Assembly (NCBI GenBank): GCA_951799425.1
Contig: OX637405.1
Location: forward strand, 23,945,371-24,009,370
Direction of reading: 5' to 3'
DNA from: Ilex aquifolium
Taxonomy: Eukaryota; Streptophyta; Magnoliopsida; Aquifoliales; Aquifoliaceae
DNA: 64,000 nt
This document shows, piece by piece, positions 34,835 through 48,263 of this stretch (position 1 is its first letter; every line of letters begins with the position of its first letter). Under the pieces are notes generated by a model. It made no database searches. It was not told where the DNA came from and saw nothing but the letters and a program-made list of their open reading frames with translations. A program made the position numbers and the translations under genes.

Positions 34835-36613
34835 TGTAACGCCCCAAAATCCCCCTTGGACGGCATTACTATTTAAAACCATTCACATCATGAGAGCAAC
34901 TAATAAGATCCATAATTAAAGAAAATTTCATTCACCATCCATAATATCTACAACATCATTCCAAAATAATAAGCCAACCCATGGCCATTACATTCAAAAG
35001 AATATGCCAAACTATTATCTCGCAGCGGAATAAGGAAAATATTAACATGAACAATATTCTCAAAAGAAATCCCCTAGTCTAGAACATAAAAAGAACAATT
35101 CTAGACATTCCCCTCCGGATCTACATGCCCATCAACTTGAGCTTCCCAAAGCACCTGCCCGTCAACTCCGAGCTCTTCCTCTAAACCAAAATCTGAAAAG
35201 AATATTGTTTGTAGGGGGTGAGCACTAAGCTCTGTAGGAAAATCCTTCCAAACTCGAACAAGGTTTAGAAAATATATAAAATAAGTCGGTCTCATTTCAC
35301 AAATATCATATATAACTTTTGAAAGAAAACAGTGACAGTTTATCCGATCTCAAGTTTAAGCAATATCAATGAAGTAAATGAAGAAGTAAAACCAATTTCC
35401 AAAACGAACAATTCCAACAAATCACTATAAACCATAGCCAACCATTGGCACCATAAACCATAGCTCACAATGTATTTCAAACCACAACTTGTGTCTCAAC
35501 AACAATATGTATCTCAAGTATGATGTATGATATCGCATGAATAAACACATCAAGAGTATCCTGGCCCACACACACACACTCAATCCTCTCAAGGATATAC
35601 AACTTTAGGAAGGGCGTATACCAACACATTGGCAGTGACGAATCCAACCCAGGAATAGTATACTAACCCTCTGCCACGGCACCCGTGAGCGAATAGTGGT
35701 TTGGTCCTCACATGGCACCGACCCCACTACGAGTGGTAGGAAAAATTCAAACCCGTACGGAGTAAGAAACGCATCTATCCACTCTACGATATCTGGTCAA
35801 CGGCCACCCATGGTCATCCGAACATCCACAAGAGATACAATACCCAACCAATTTCCTCAAGTCACAAATAAATCCAAAAAATCCCCAAATTTCATATGAA
35901 GTATTACCATAGAACCATTTAAGAAAATATACAAGAGATCATCTACAATACCATTTTGTTATTTAATACAAAGTGCTAAAGTTTTGAAATCAAGGACAAA
36001 GGAAGAATCAAGAGAAAAATCTATTTCTCTTGAAAACTAGGGTTTTAAGTCAAGAAAAGAGATTTAATAGCTATTCCAACATAGCATTGTCCAAAACATG
36101 GTAATATTTACAAGAATATCAAGAATCAATGATTTCATAGTATACATATAGGATTTAGAGTCAAAAGAATACATATATATAAGCCCTAGCCTAAATGTAA
36201 GAGAATAGGAAGAAACCCCTACCTTGAATCAAGATTTCCAAGCAAAAACCCAAGCTCTAGAGACTTCCTTCCTCCCTTTTTTTTTTCCTTTTATCTTCCC
36301 CTAGGGTTCTAAGAGGTTTGGGGAGAGAGTGAAGTGGAAGAATAGAAGAAAATATGATGAAAAGGTGTTTTAAACTAAGCAAAATCCTGAATTTTACTGT
36401 TTTAAAATTTTTGATTTTTACCGACAGTACTGGTACGCTGTACCGGTACGGTTTGCTCTCGGGACATTGGGGTACCGGTACGGTTTGTTCGGATTTGCCT
36501 TTTTCACCTGTTTCTCATTTTCAATCCATTTCAAAACCAACCCAAACTTATACAACATACATTTGTATATTAAACATAGTTGATACAAATTCTATTACAT
36601 GTAGGGGTTTACA
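34835..36613 (-). repeat. 3' LTR of the Tekay-type element
   Basis: It is followed inward by the purine tract (minus strand AAGGGGGGTGGATT). Two copies of GGTACCGGTACGGTTTG-like sequence (about 36430-36490) occur in its outer part. Confidence 0.9.
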
Positions 36614-36800
36614 ATCCACCCCCCTTGAAGAAAGTTTCGTCCTCGAAACTTACCTCAGGTAGCGAACAAATGAGGGTACTTCTCTCGCATCTCCAGTTTC
36701 GGTTCCCAAGTAGCTTCCTCCACTCCATGATGTTGCCACAAAACTTTCACCAATTGGATGACTTTATTGCGGAACACCTTCTCTTTGGTATCCAGAATCT

Positions 36801-37697
36801 TCACCGGTTGTTCTTCATATGTTCTCCATCTTGAACTTCAATATCCTCCAAATCTACAACGTGTGTTGTATCCGATTGACACTTTCTCAACATTGACACG
36901 TGGAACACGTCATGTACTCCTGACAACTGATCTGGTAACCGAAGTTGATACGCCATTTTGCCCACTGCTTTGATAACCTCAAATGGTCCGATGTACCTTG
37001 GAGCTAATTTTCCCTTCTTGCCAAATCTCAACACTCCCTTCTTGGGTGACACTTTGAGGAACACATAGTCCCCCTCTTGGAATTCCAAAGGTCTTCGTCT
37101 TCTATCTGCATAGCTTTTCTGTCTACTTTGTGCCGTGCGTAGTCTCTCCCGGATAAGTTGAATTTTCTCCGTAGTCTCCCGAACAATCTCTGGCCCAAAC
37201 AAACTACTTTCTCCAGCTTCCAACCAACAAGTCGGGGACCTACATGGTCTTCCATACAATGCCTCATAAGGAGCCATTCCAATACTTGTCTGATAGCTGT
37301 TGTTATATGCGAACTCCACCAGCGGCAAATGATCACTCCAACTTCCCTTGAAGTCCAACACACAAGCTCGTAGCATGTCTTCCAAAATTTGTATCACCCT
37401 CTCGGATTGGTCATCCGTTTGGGGATGAAGGGCGGTGCTAAAGTGTAACTCTGTCCCCATAGCTCGTTGTAGACTTTGCCAAAATTGTGCCACAAAACGA
37501 GAATTACGATCCGACACAATAGAGAGTGGAACTCCATGCAATCTAACAATTTGGCGAATATAAAACTTGCTCAAGGTCTCTAAAGTGTCAGTGGTCTTCA
37601 TACTCAAGAAATGAGCGGATTTGGTGAGTCTATCAACAATGACCCATAAGGCATTATGCCCGCGTAAAGTCCGTGGAAAGCCAGACACGAAATCCAT
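36801..37697 (-). mobile_element. Integrase core and C-terminus of the Tekay-type element
   Basis: The catalytic core shows ALWVIVDRLTKSAHFL, IVSDRNSRFVAQFWQ and HPQTDDQSERVIQILEDMLR. The C-terminal part has YVFLKVSPKKGVLRFGKKGK, RYIGPFEVIKAVG and HDVFHVSMLRK, typical of chromoviral integrases. Confidence 0.9.
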
Positions 37698-37736
37698 GGT
37701 GATGTGATCCCACTTCCACTCTGGGATAGGTAAGGA

Positions 37737-39083
37737 CTATAGTAATCCTCCAAGTTTATGATGCTCAATCTTCACCGGCTGACACACCGCGCACTTTGCA
37801 ATGTACTTAGCCACGTCTTGCTTCATCCCTTTCCACCAATATTGACACTTCATGTCTCTATGCATCTTAGTACTACCCGGATGTATGGAGAATTTTGAAC
37901 GATGACACTCACCCAACACTTCTTCCCTTACTTTGTCATTGTTTGGTACACATAGTCTTCCACGAAACTTTAACTCGTCATCGTGTATGGACCAATTCTC
38001 AACAATCTCATTCCTCTTTAATCTATCCCGGATAGTTTCCAACTCTGTGTCTAATTGTTGCAACTCTACAATCCATTGTCGGAGAATTGGTTGAGCTACA
38101 AGATTGAGTAAGCATGGTCGATCTCCCTGCCTATCCACCAATAGATCAAAGTCCTCCAAAGTATCAATCATCTTCCACCTATTAACAATAAGAACATTGA
38201 TTTCTCCCCGACACTTTCTGCTCAGTGCATCTGCTACTACATTAGCCTTCCCCGGATGGTAGTTGAGTGTGAAATCGTAATCTTCCAAATATTCGATCCA
38301 CCTTCTTTGTCGGAGATTCAAATCTTTCTGTGTGAATATATACTTGAGACTCTTATGATCAGAAAACACCTGAAACTTTTCTGCATACAGGTAACACCTC
38401 CACAACTTAAGAGCAAAGACCACATCGGTGAGCTCTAAGTCGTGAGTGGGATAGTTCTGCTCATGAACCTTTAGTTGTCTCGATCCATAAGCGACTACCC
38501 TACCTCCCTGAATTAGCACACATCCTAACCCTCGTAACGAAGCATCGGTGTAAACATCGTATCCTTCCCCACTGCTAGGAATAATGAGGACATGGGCTGT
38601 TGTCAACCTCTCCTTCATGGTGCGAAAGGCTTGTTCACACTCTTGAGTCCACAAGAACCTTTCCCCCTTCTTGGTGAGGCGGGTCATTGGCATCGCGAGC
38701 TTTGAGAACCCTTCCACAAACCTCCGGTAGTAACCTGCTAATCCCAGGAAACTACATACTTCGGTCACATTCCTTGGTGGTTCCCATTTCATCATGGCTT
38801 CAATCTTTGCGGGGTCAACAACTACGCCTCGTTCCGACACAACATGGCCAAGAAATTTCACTTCCTTCATCCAGAACTCGCATTTGCTCATCTTAGCATA
38901 CAACTTATGCTCTCTCAATGTTTGTAGCACAATCGAGAGATGGCGTTCATGTTCCCCTTGTGTCCGTGAATAAATCAATATATCATCAATAAACACGATA
39001 ACAAACTGATCTAGATACGGCCGTAATACCCTGTGCATCAAATCCATAAAGGCTGCTGGAGCATTAGTCAGTCTGAACGGCAT
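37737..39083 (-). mobile_element. Reverse transcriptase/RNase H region of the Tekay-type element
   Basis: Starts at the [17 protein letters not shown] block, then [14 protein letters not shown] (the polymerase YxDD-type motif) and [17 protein letters not shown]. RNase H reads [15 protein letters not shown], then [20 protein letters not shown] and [10 protein letters not shown]. An integrase zinc-binding stretch ends it ([26 protein letters not shown]). Confidence 0.93.
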
Positions 39084-40827
39084 TACTATTTAAAATCATT
39101 CACATCATGAGAGCAACTAATAAGATCCATAATTAAAGAAAATTTCATTCACCATCCATAATATCTACAACATCATTCCAAAATAATAAGCCAACACATG
39201 GCCATTACATTCAAAAGAATATGTCAAACTATTATCTCGCAGCGGAATAAGGAAAATATTAACATGAATAGTATTCTCAAAAGAAATCCCCTAGTCTAGA
39301 ACATAAAAAGAACAATTCTAGACATTCCCCTCCGGATCTACATGCCCATCAACTTGAGCTTCCCAAAGCACCTGCCCGTCAACTCCGAGCTCTTCCTCTA
39401 AACCAAAATCTGAAAAGAATATTGTTTGTAGGGGGTGAGCACTAAGCTCTGTAGGAAAATCCTTCCAAACTCGAACAAGGTTTAGAAAACATATAAAATA
39501 AGTCGGTCTCATTTCACAAATATCATATATAACTTTTGAAAGAAAACAGTGACAGTTTATCCGATCTCAAGTTTAAGCAATATCAATGAAGTAAATGAAG
39601 AAGTAAAACCAATTTCCAAAACGAACAATTCCAACAAATCACTATAAACCATAGCCAACCATTGGCACCATAAACCATAGCTCACAATGTATTTCAAACC
39701 ACAACTTGTGTCTCAACAACAATATGTATCTCAAGTATGATGTATGATATTGCATGAATAAACACATCAAGAGTATCCTGGCCCACACACACGCACCCAA
39801 TCCTCTCAAGGATATACAACTTTAGGAAGGGCGTATACCAACACATTGGCAGTGATGAATCCAACCTACGAATAGTATACTAACTCTTTGCCACGGCACC
39901 CGTGAGCGAATAGTGGTTTGGTCCTTACATGGCACCGACCCCACTACGAGTGGTAGGAAAAATTCAAACCCGCACGGAGTAAGAAACGCATCTACCCACT
40001 CTACGATACCCAATCAACGGCCACCCATGGTCATCCGAACAGCCACAAGAGATACAATACCCAACCAATTTCCTCAAGTCACAAACAAATCCAAAAAATC
40101 CCCAAATTTCATATGAAGTATTACCATAGAACCATTTAAGAAAATATACAAGAGATCATCCACAATACCATTTTGTTATTTAATAAAAAGTGCTAAAGTT
40201 TTGAAATCAAGGACAAATGAAGAATCAAGAGAAAAATCTATTTCTCTTGAAAACTAGGATTTTAAGTCAAGAAAAGAGATTTAATAGCTATTCCAACATA
40301 GCATTGTCCAAAACATGGTAATATTTACAAGAATATCAAGAATCAAGGATTTCATAGCATACATATAGGATTTAGAGTCAAAAGAATACATATATGTAAG
40401 CCCTATCCTCAATGTAAGAGAATAGGAAGAAACCCCTACCTTGAATCAAGATTTCCAAGCAAAAACCCAAGCTCTAGAGACTTCCTTCCTCCGTTTTCTT
40501 TTTTCTTTTATCTTCCCCTAGGGTTCTAAGAGGTTTGGGGTAAGAGTGGAGTGAAAGAATAGAAGAAAATAGGATGAAACGGTGTTTTAAACTCAGCAAA
40601 ATCCCGAATTTTACTGTTTTAGAATTTCTGATTTTTACCGATAGTACCGGTACAGTTTGCTCTCGGGACATCGGGGTACCGGTATGGTTTGTCCGGATTT
40701 GCCTTTTTCACCTGTTTCTCATTTTCAATCCATTCCAAACCCTTCCAAAACCAACCCAAACTTATACAACATACATTTGTATATCAAACATAGTTGGTAC
40801 AAGTTCTATTACATGTGGGGGTTTACA
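39076..40827 (-). repeat. 5' LTR of the Tekay-type element
   Basis: A near-identical direct copy of 34860-36613, followed by the second TAGAA target copy. Confidence 0.9.
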
Positions 40828-41314
40828 TAGAATCTTTAGAAAAATTGATTTGAGCGCATGAAATTGGGTTAGTTATTACCTACATAATATCTTAAATCAC
40901 TGCTTATATTTCAAAATGCGTATTGAATGAGCATGGCCTTTCAACATTTATAATGCAATCGCTTTATGCTAGCTTTCTCTAGATTGAATTCGTTTTGCTT
41001 TCTCTTTTAGGAATTGGAAGTTTGATTGCACTCTTTTAGGAAAAGTAAAATGTGTTTTTTGTTCTGGATTCAAACACTATCTTTTTTGTTTTAGAATTTA
41101 GGTACATAAAATTTTGATATCTATTATGTTAGGCTAGAGATCAAAATCAGAATGAACTCATGTAAAGTGAAGGACTTGAACAAGACACGAGTCCATTGCA
41201 TTTTTTTTTATGGTTAAGAGATTTTTTGTGTTAGATCATGCAGTCGAACATGGGTAATTGTTTGAGAATTTTTCTATTTGTTACATAGTACCTTCAGGTC
41301 CGTGCAATTGTTAG

Positions 41315-41547
41315 TATACATATATAGATTAAGAATATTTCTGTCTCTCTCTCTCTCTTTATATATATATTGAAAAATAGTAACATTCAAAACAAAAAAA
41401 TAGTAACATTCAAAACAAAAAATAATTACATTCAAATATTAACATTTCAGAAAATAGTAACATTCAAAAAAAAAAAGAGTAACACAGAATATTAACATTT
41501 CAAAAATAAAACAAAAAATAATAACTTTCACAACAAAAAATAGTATA
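41315..41547. repeat. AGTAACATTC-rich repeat
   Basis: Irregular repeats of AAAATAGTAACATTCAAA occupy the stretch between two Helitron termini. The same motif fills the MULE at 23453-24511, so this may be a scrap of that family. Confidence 0.5.
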
Positions 41548-42300
41548 TCTATATAATAAAGTAAAACGAGTTTTGAATTCTAAAACAAAGAGCGGCTTAG
41601 ATCAATTCGTGATAAAATAAGGTCTCATCCGACGGACGACACTATTACACCCTGTCTCAAGCTATTGACGCATCAAATAATTTCAAACATTTTGATCCAT
41701 CATACATTCTCTCTTGAAATTTTTATCCTGCCCAAATTTTTTTTTTTTTTTTGTTTTTTGAATCCACTGCCATTCAGGCCCTAATCTCAAGCGATTCCCT
41801 CTTTCTCATGCCTCATTTCCCGAGCCCTCTCTTTCTCTCTCCCACTGTTTTAAAACCCTAAAACCCCTTTCCTTCAATCCTAGCAATGCGTAACCACACT
41901 CAATTTTCTGCCCCTCGTAACCCAATTCCAAATAATTATCCTCCATCTCTCAATGTCACGCCCCTCTTTCTCAATCTTCCATTTCCCTTTCTCTGCCAGT
42001 TCTCTTTCCATCTCTCTGCTCCTCTCCCGTTGTCTCTCTCTCTCTCTAACTCTAATCTCCCCTCGTTCCTCCATTTCACCTTCTAGCTCCACCGCTGCCA
42101 TCCACCGATATCACTAACAACGATGACAAAACCACCACTCGGAGTTAGGTAACTTTGTCTTTAAGCTATGCCTGTCCACCCTCTTTCACAACCTTACCTT
42201 CCCTCCCCACCGCCTTTGCCCAGCGACACCATTACCTATCCCCATTAACACCACTGTCAAAGACAAATCGGTGAAAGTCATCTTTTTCAAGTCGGTAAGC
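41548..42300 (+). mobile_element. Helitron 5' end with captured-looking DNA
   Basis: TCTATATAATAAAG after an A matches the 5' termini of the other Helitrons here. Beyond about 41800 the sequence turns pyrimidine-rich and exon-like (TTTTAAAACCCTAAAACCCC, then a 5'UTR-like CTCTCT stretch), as in captured gene leaders. No 3' terminus was found, so the right end given is only nominal. Confidence 0.4.
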
Positions 42301-43064
42301 ATACCTGACTGTACACTATTATTTTTCATAATTGTCTTAATCTCCATGCTTGATTATAGGCATACACAACTCCACAAAATTAGGTTCTTATGAGTTTCTA
42401 AAATTAGATCTATGACTGAGAGCTCTTCAAATCTATTGATTTCTCCAACGATTGCTTCAGATCTGTTGATTTCTTCGACAATTGCTTTGGATCTGTATAC
42501 TAGATCTGTTTTTTTGTTGGACCTTGATTTTTTTTTCAACCATTGCTTTGGATCTGCTTCGGATCTGTTTTTTTTCAGTGACTTCAAGATCTACTTCAAA
42601 TCTATTTTTTTTTACGGCTTCAAGACCATTTTGTGTTGATTTTCGGATCGGTGAAAGTGTTGATTGTTGATGGAGGCTAAGTCAACTAGGAAATTTTCTT
42701 CCTTTTTTTTCTTTTCACATTTTATCAAGTTTAATATATTGAAATTTTTTTATATGAAACACTCAATCCAAACAGGTTTTATTATTTTTTGTTTTGTAAA
42801 GCTATTTTTAGAATCATATAAACAAACAAGTTATACAATACAAAAATACCAAAATACACTTTTTTTTAAAACTCTTCTCAAAAACATGTTTTTAGATACT
42901 GTTTTTAGAGATATAATCCAAACACACCCTGTGTTTTTATATATTGATAGCTCTCACTTTCCAACATTTGATAAACCTCTTGTATGCAATAGTTTGAAGC
43001 AACCTAATTTTAGAAGAGTAATGCTATTGGGACTTAGAAAACTAATATAGTTTTCTGACCTAAT
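42301..43064. other. AT-rich spacer before the copia element
   Basis: The stretch includes a repetitive GATCTGTTGATTTCT-type segment (42400-42620) and AATCCAAACA repeats (42768, 42915) of the kind found at MITE ends. No gene is supported. Confidence 0.35.
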
Positions 43065-43069
43065 GATTG

Positions 43070-43221
43070 TGTAAAAGAAGAGAATAGAAAATGAATAGCA
43101 ATTATATATTGATTTAGTGTATTTTACCATATACATGAGGATGTTTATTTATAGTATAAGAGAGTAGTGAAGTTTTCTAGTCTAACCGATATGAGACATA
43201 TACACATAATAAACATTAACA
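43070..43221 (-). repeat. 3' LTR of the copia element
   Basis: Ends TG...CA on the plus strand and is followed inward by the polypurine tract (minus strand GTTTGAGGGGGA). Confidence 0.82.
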
Positions 43222-44730
43222 TCCCCCTCAAACTCAAGGTGGGATCGAAGATGCCAACTGGAGTTTGTAAACCAAATTACGGTGAAGACCAGTTGGATGA
43301 GCCTTCATGAAGATATCAGCCAGCTGATCAGTCGAAGCAACTGAAAGACATAATGACAATCGATCTTGATGTGTTTTGTGCACTCATGAAAGACATTGTT
43401 GTGAGCAATTTGAATAGCATTGTAGTTGTCACAATAAAGAAGAGTACTAGACTGGTGAGGAACACCCATATCTTATTGAAGCCAGTGAAGCCAAAGGAGC
43501 TTGGAAGTAATATCAGCAAGTGCTTGGTACTCAGCCTCAGTACTAAAGCAAGCAACAATAGTCTGCTTCTTACTTTGCCAAGATATAAGAGATTCACCCA
43601 GTAGAAAAAGAAAACTACTAGTATACCGTCGGTCAGTAGGGTCACTTGCCCAATCAGCATCAAAGTAAACCTACAACGTCAAGGATAAGTGAGAGAAAAA
43701 ATGAAACCCATGGAACAAGGTGCCCTTCACATATCGTAAGATGCGAAGAACAACTATATAGTAAACAAAACAAGGAGCATACATAAACTGGCTAACAAGA
43801 TGCACATCATAGGCAATATCCGTCCTAGTAATAGTGAGATAAATAAGGCTCCTAAAAAGCTCTCGGTAATGGGTAGCATATGGAAGAAGCTCTCCATCAG
43901 TAGGATGGACAATCAACCATCTTACAATCGATTAGACCAACACGAGAGAGAAGATTAGAAGCATACTTGGCCTAGGTCAAATAGTAGGTATCAGAGGATT
44001 GGGACACCTCTAGTCCGAGAAAGTAACTGAGAGAGCCTAGGTCTTTCATCTCAAAGTGCTAACTCAAAAAGTACTTAAGCTCATGAATGTAAGAAGTATC
44101 ATCACAAGTAATGATCATATCATCAACATAAAGTAGAAGAATAGTAATACCAACATTAGTATGACGAGTAAAAAAATAGAATCATAGGGGCTAGAAGCAA
44201 ACCTAAGTTGTGCAATAGTGGAGCTGAATTTGGCAAACTAGACCCTTGGGGAGGCTACATATAGACCTCCTCAGCCAAGTCACTATGTAAGAAGACATTC
44301 TTCATATCCATTTGAATAGAGGCCATCGGCGTATAGAGGCTACAACCAAAAGGGAACGAACAGAGGTAATACAAGTAAGGAGCAAATGTCTCCAGTCAAT
44401 GATATACTCCTATGTAAAGCCCTTGGCTACCAAACAAGTTTTATATCATACCTTAGAACCATTAGAGTTGGTTTTCCTCTTATATACCCATTTGTTCCCA
44501 ACTACAGTCTTTCTAAGTGGAAACTCAACCAAATCCCAAGTATGAAGTTTTGTGAAGGGCATCAAGTTCTTCAAACATAGCTTGCTATCAAAGAGGGTCA
44601 GAACAAGCCTCGCGATAACTGCGAGGCTCATGAAAAGTAGCAAGAGTGGAAAAATAATGATAATTATTGTTCCAGGAGGAAGAACCCGCTATAGATCTTC
44701 CCTGACGATTATACACATGGAGCTCAAGAT

Positions 44731-46080
44731 TTATACCTAGAGGGGGGAGGACGAATAGATTTTTCAATTTTAGCTCAATTGATTACCAATTAAATCCTAA
44801 CCCACCACAATTACCTCATATCACAAAGATTTAGAAAATAATGTGAGAACCCCTTTTATCACCACAAGCACCTTTCACCATAACAATTGATTAAATTAAT
44901 ATTCAATTAATTCGCTCGTAATCAATCTCACGTCGATCTCAAAACCCAAACCTAATTACACGCTATGGTTGAATGAATATTCAAACAATCAAATCCATAA
45001 ACACATATTGTGCATGTGTGCAAACAATCACAAGTGTATACAATAATCAATAAAGAACACAAGCAGTTTGTTGACGCAGAAATCCTTCTCAAGAAAAATC
45101 ATGGGAACCACTCGAGTTTCTCCAAAGCCTAATCCACTACTCGCTAAGTCAACATACAATTATATGAGACTTATACATCAACCAATACCATGGTTAGATG
45201 CTACTTTCCTTGCTGTCTCTCCACAAAAGACGCTCCTTTGACGTCTAGTGTAGCTTCACTTGGACCTTCTCGTCGCACGGTTCGTCAAGGCCTTGAGCAA
45301 TCATGGGCACGCCAACGATCTTTGGTATTCACACACCAATGGAGTTATCAAACCATCAAGATTTTCTTCTCCAAGTTGTAAGGTTGGGTAGAATCTCTAG
45401 AGGTAGCCGCTGGGGTTTTAGAGATCTAGATTGTGGTAGAAGCTCTTAAGGTAAAAATGTGATTTTATCTCTTAGAAATCTCACAAGAGGCTTGACCTAA
45501 ATGTGGGAAAGGTTCTCCCTATTTATAGGTATGGAATAAGGATAGTCTTAGTAAATAAAAAGACTCAAATTTGCGAACGACTGCTCAATCGATGGGAGGG
45601 CGGTCATAGAGCTGTTGTGGCTGGAATGAAAAACACATTTCAAATACGACTAAGGCAAACATTGCTCAAGCGACCATGAGCACTGCTCATGCAATCATGA
45701 AGGACCGCTCGAGCGAGCCCTATGTTGCCTTTTGTGGCCTTTTCTCATTTCTTTCCCTAATTCATAAAGAGATCTCTCTAGCGAAAGCAAGTGAGCATAG
45801 ATCGGTCCCTACATGTCTTTTAAGCATAAAACCATGTAAAAACTTGTTCTCTTTAGCACTAAAGGGTGTTGCTCAAAGAGGGGTTCTATTGTGACTCAAA
45901 CTATGTTTTCAAAACTCATAAATGGTTTAGAAAATCTTGAGCATTGTCCTCTTGAACACTAAAGGGGGTTGCGAAGGTTGAATGATGTTGCTTTGATGCT
46001 TGCTCTCCTCCCTTCAATGACGCTTTCAGATATTGAACTTGATAGTATCATGACCATGAAATAGGTTGAGATTTACAATG
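44731..46080. mobile_element. Unclassified insert in the copia element
   Basis: Copia-like sequence stops near 44730 and resumes near 46080, with AGATTTA on both sides as a possible target duplication. The insert begins TACCTAGAGGGGGGAGG, a start seen in widespread plant repeats of the LTR/TRIM type, and contains leader-like text (GTTGACGCAGAAATCC, CTATTTATAGG). No coding sequence is recognised. Confidence 0.4.
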
Positions 46081-48116
46081 GACTCCACAAAATTAGGCAA
46101 TTACAAATATGATCGAGCAATAATTACTAAGATGAACAACGGGAGCTCTTACCCTATTGGAATGACGAACATCAAAAGTGGAGGAGGACTCGGGTGGATC
46201 GGATGTGATGACAGGATCAACAGATGATCCAAATTCATGAGGAACAATCGTTGAGTTATACTTAGATGAATCGAATGTTATGACATGATAAATAGGCGGT
46301 CCAGAGTCGTGAGGAGTAGTCATTGAGTTATCATCTAATGAGCTTACATCATCTGCATCAGAAAAAAAAAATGAGAAAAGACCTATAGACCGGTTAGTGA
46401 AAATAGGAGAATATAAGGAAGTATCGGATGGGAATTGAGAAAATTGTGTTCCCAAAACTGAACATGTCAGGAAACTCGAAGATCCTTGGTTATGGGGTCA
46501 TAGCACCGATAACACCTATGTTCAATGCCATAACCAATAAAACAACAAAGACGAGAAAGGGGTTCAAGTTTTGAACGCTCGTGAGGTAGGAGTAAGTCAA
46601 AGCATACACATTCAAAAACTTTTAAAAGAGAATAATTGGGTACCTTTCCATAGATAACTTCATATAAAGATCAATTAGAGATAGCAGGAGATGAAACCCG
46701 ATTGATAGTGTAAACAGTGGTAAGGGCAGCTTGTCCCCAAAAAGCTTCTGAGAGAGAGTCAGAGAGAACAAATAGTGTCAAGAATGTGATGATGCTTACA
46801 TTCTGCACAACCATTCTGTTGGGAGGTTTAATGACACGATCGATGAGCCAAGGTGCCTGCCTATTTAAGTTCTTCAATGAATGAGACATCCTTGTACTCC
46901 ACGGCATTATTGCAACGAAAGATTTTAATAGTGCTATCCAACTGAGTTTTTATCATATGCTTAAAATCATGAAAGATATTAAGTAACTCAGGGCGATCAT
47001 GTAAAAGATAAATCCATGTGCATTGTGAATAATCATCAATTAAAATTATAAAATAACGAGACTCATCTTTAGTGGAGACAAGAGTAGGTCCCTAGATATC
47101 AAAATGAACCAAATCAAAAGGTACATAAGACAAATAATCACTCATACTAAAAGGTAAAGCTTTCTGTTTGCCCAATTGACAAGAAATACAATCAAACGAT
47201 TCAAATTTAACATCTGCTAAACAACCACTACAAACTAAAGACTGGACATGAGGTCAAGATGTATGATTGAAACGAGAGTGATGAATACTGAACACAACAA
47301 CAACAAGAGGTTGAACATTTATGTAGATATGTAAGCTCAAAAAGGCAACCAACTTTACGCCTAGTCCCAACGAGCTGGCCCATCTTCTGATCCTGCACAT
47401 CATACCCTTTTTGAGAAAAGGTTAAGATAAGACCATATTCAACAAGTTGACTAATAGAAACAAGATTTAGAGATAAGTTAGGAACAAGATATGTGTCAGA
47501 TACAGAAAAAGTAGGGGTAGAAATAGCACCAACATGACTAACAAACATGTGTGAACCATATATATGTGAGGCAAAAGTTTAAACACTTCTTATGAGAGAT
47601 TAGGGAAGAATCAGATGCCATATGATTGCAATAGGCTGAGTCGATAAACCAGGGAGAAGATTTACCTCAGGAGACTGATAAGGCAGTGGAAGAACGAGAT
47701 AGAACCTTAGTCATAATCGCCTGAAGATCAGTTGCCATATGAGAAGACAAAGAAGTTCCTGCAACGAGAATGACTAGAGTAGAAGAGCTAGGCAATGCAG
47801 CGACCATGACCAGATCAATGAAATGGACCCGACGAGTTTAGAACGAGCACGAAAAACTAGTCGGGGCAGGTTGGAATGTCATTAGAGGGCGACCAGGTAA
47901 TTGCTATAGGATGGCCGAGAGGAGATTGGAACGACGCCAAAGGACGATCAGAGGTTGCCGGGAGGCGATCGAAAAGTCGCTGGAGGATAATAGGAAAGTC
48001 GCCGGAGGATGGTCGGAAGGAGAAGAGCCTCAAGAATTCTGATGTGTAGGATCACTCACAAGTCAACCAAAGAGTATACTATCATTGGCCAAAAGGATTC
48101 ACGAGCCTAGGTTTCA

Positions 48117-48263
48117 TATAAAAGAAGAGAATAAAAAATGAATAGTAATTGTATATTACTTTGGTGTATTTTACCATATACATGAGGAAGTTCATTTATA
48201 ATACAAGAGAGTAGTGAGGTTTACTAGTTTAACTGATGTAAAACAAACATATAAACATTAACA
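48117..48263 (-). repeat. 5' LTR of the copia element
   Basis: A divergent copy of 43070-43221, best matched over TTTACCATATACATGAGGA and the ACATTAACA end. Confidence 0.8.

Larger units (their letters stand above)
34835..40827 (-). mobile_element. Ty3/gypsy Tekay-type element inside Helitron B
   Basis: LTRs (plus strand TGTAACGCCCC...GGGTTTACA) bound the element, with a perfect 5-base duplication TAGAA at 34830-34834 and 40828-40832. On the minus strand the recognisable parts are the later part of reverse transcriptase, RNase H and integrase. Gag and protease were not recognised, so the element looks broken and incomplete. The integrase tail (AYQLRLPDQLSGVHDVFHVSMLRKC) matches Tekay/Del chromoviruses. 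The LTR copies differ by a few per cent by eye, suggesting an age of the order of a million years. Confidence 0.9.
32079..41314 (+). mobile_element. Non-autonomous Helitron B
   Basis: It begins TCTATATAATAAGG only four bases after Helitron A ends, and closes ...CAATTGTTAG before a T, with the ACCTTCAG motif shared by A just upstream. Without the Tekay element inside it (34835-40827) it is about 3.2 kb and colinear with A. It encodes no helicase. Polypyrimidine CT runs (about 33894-33940) and GT-rich runs interrupt it. Confidence 0.72.
43070..48263 (-). mobile_element. Ty1/copia retrotransposon, old and broken
   Basis: Short LTRs of about 150 bases (43070-43221 and 48117-48263) bound it, flanked by GATTG and GATGG, a 5-base duplication with one mismatch. 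On the minus strand the parts run in copia order: gag-pre-integrase (PNLSLNLVSISQL, near 47.4 kb), integrase (46.7-46.9 kb), reverse transcriptase (HTWDLVEFPLRKTVVGNKWV, near 44.5 kb), then the RNase H side (43.3-43.9 kb). LTRs differ by more than 10% by eye, so it is the oldest LTR element of those measured. Many breaks. It is interrupted by another repeat at about 44731-46080. Confidence 0.85.
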
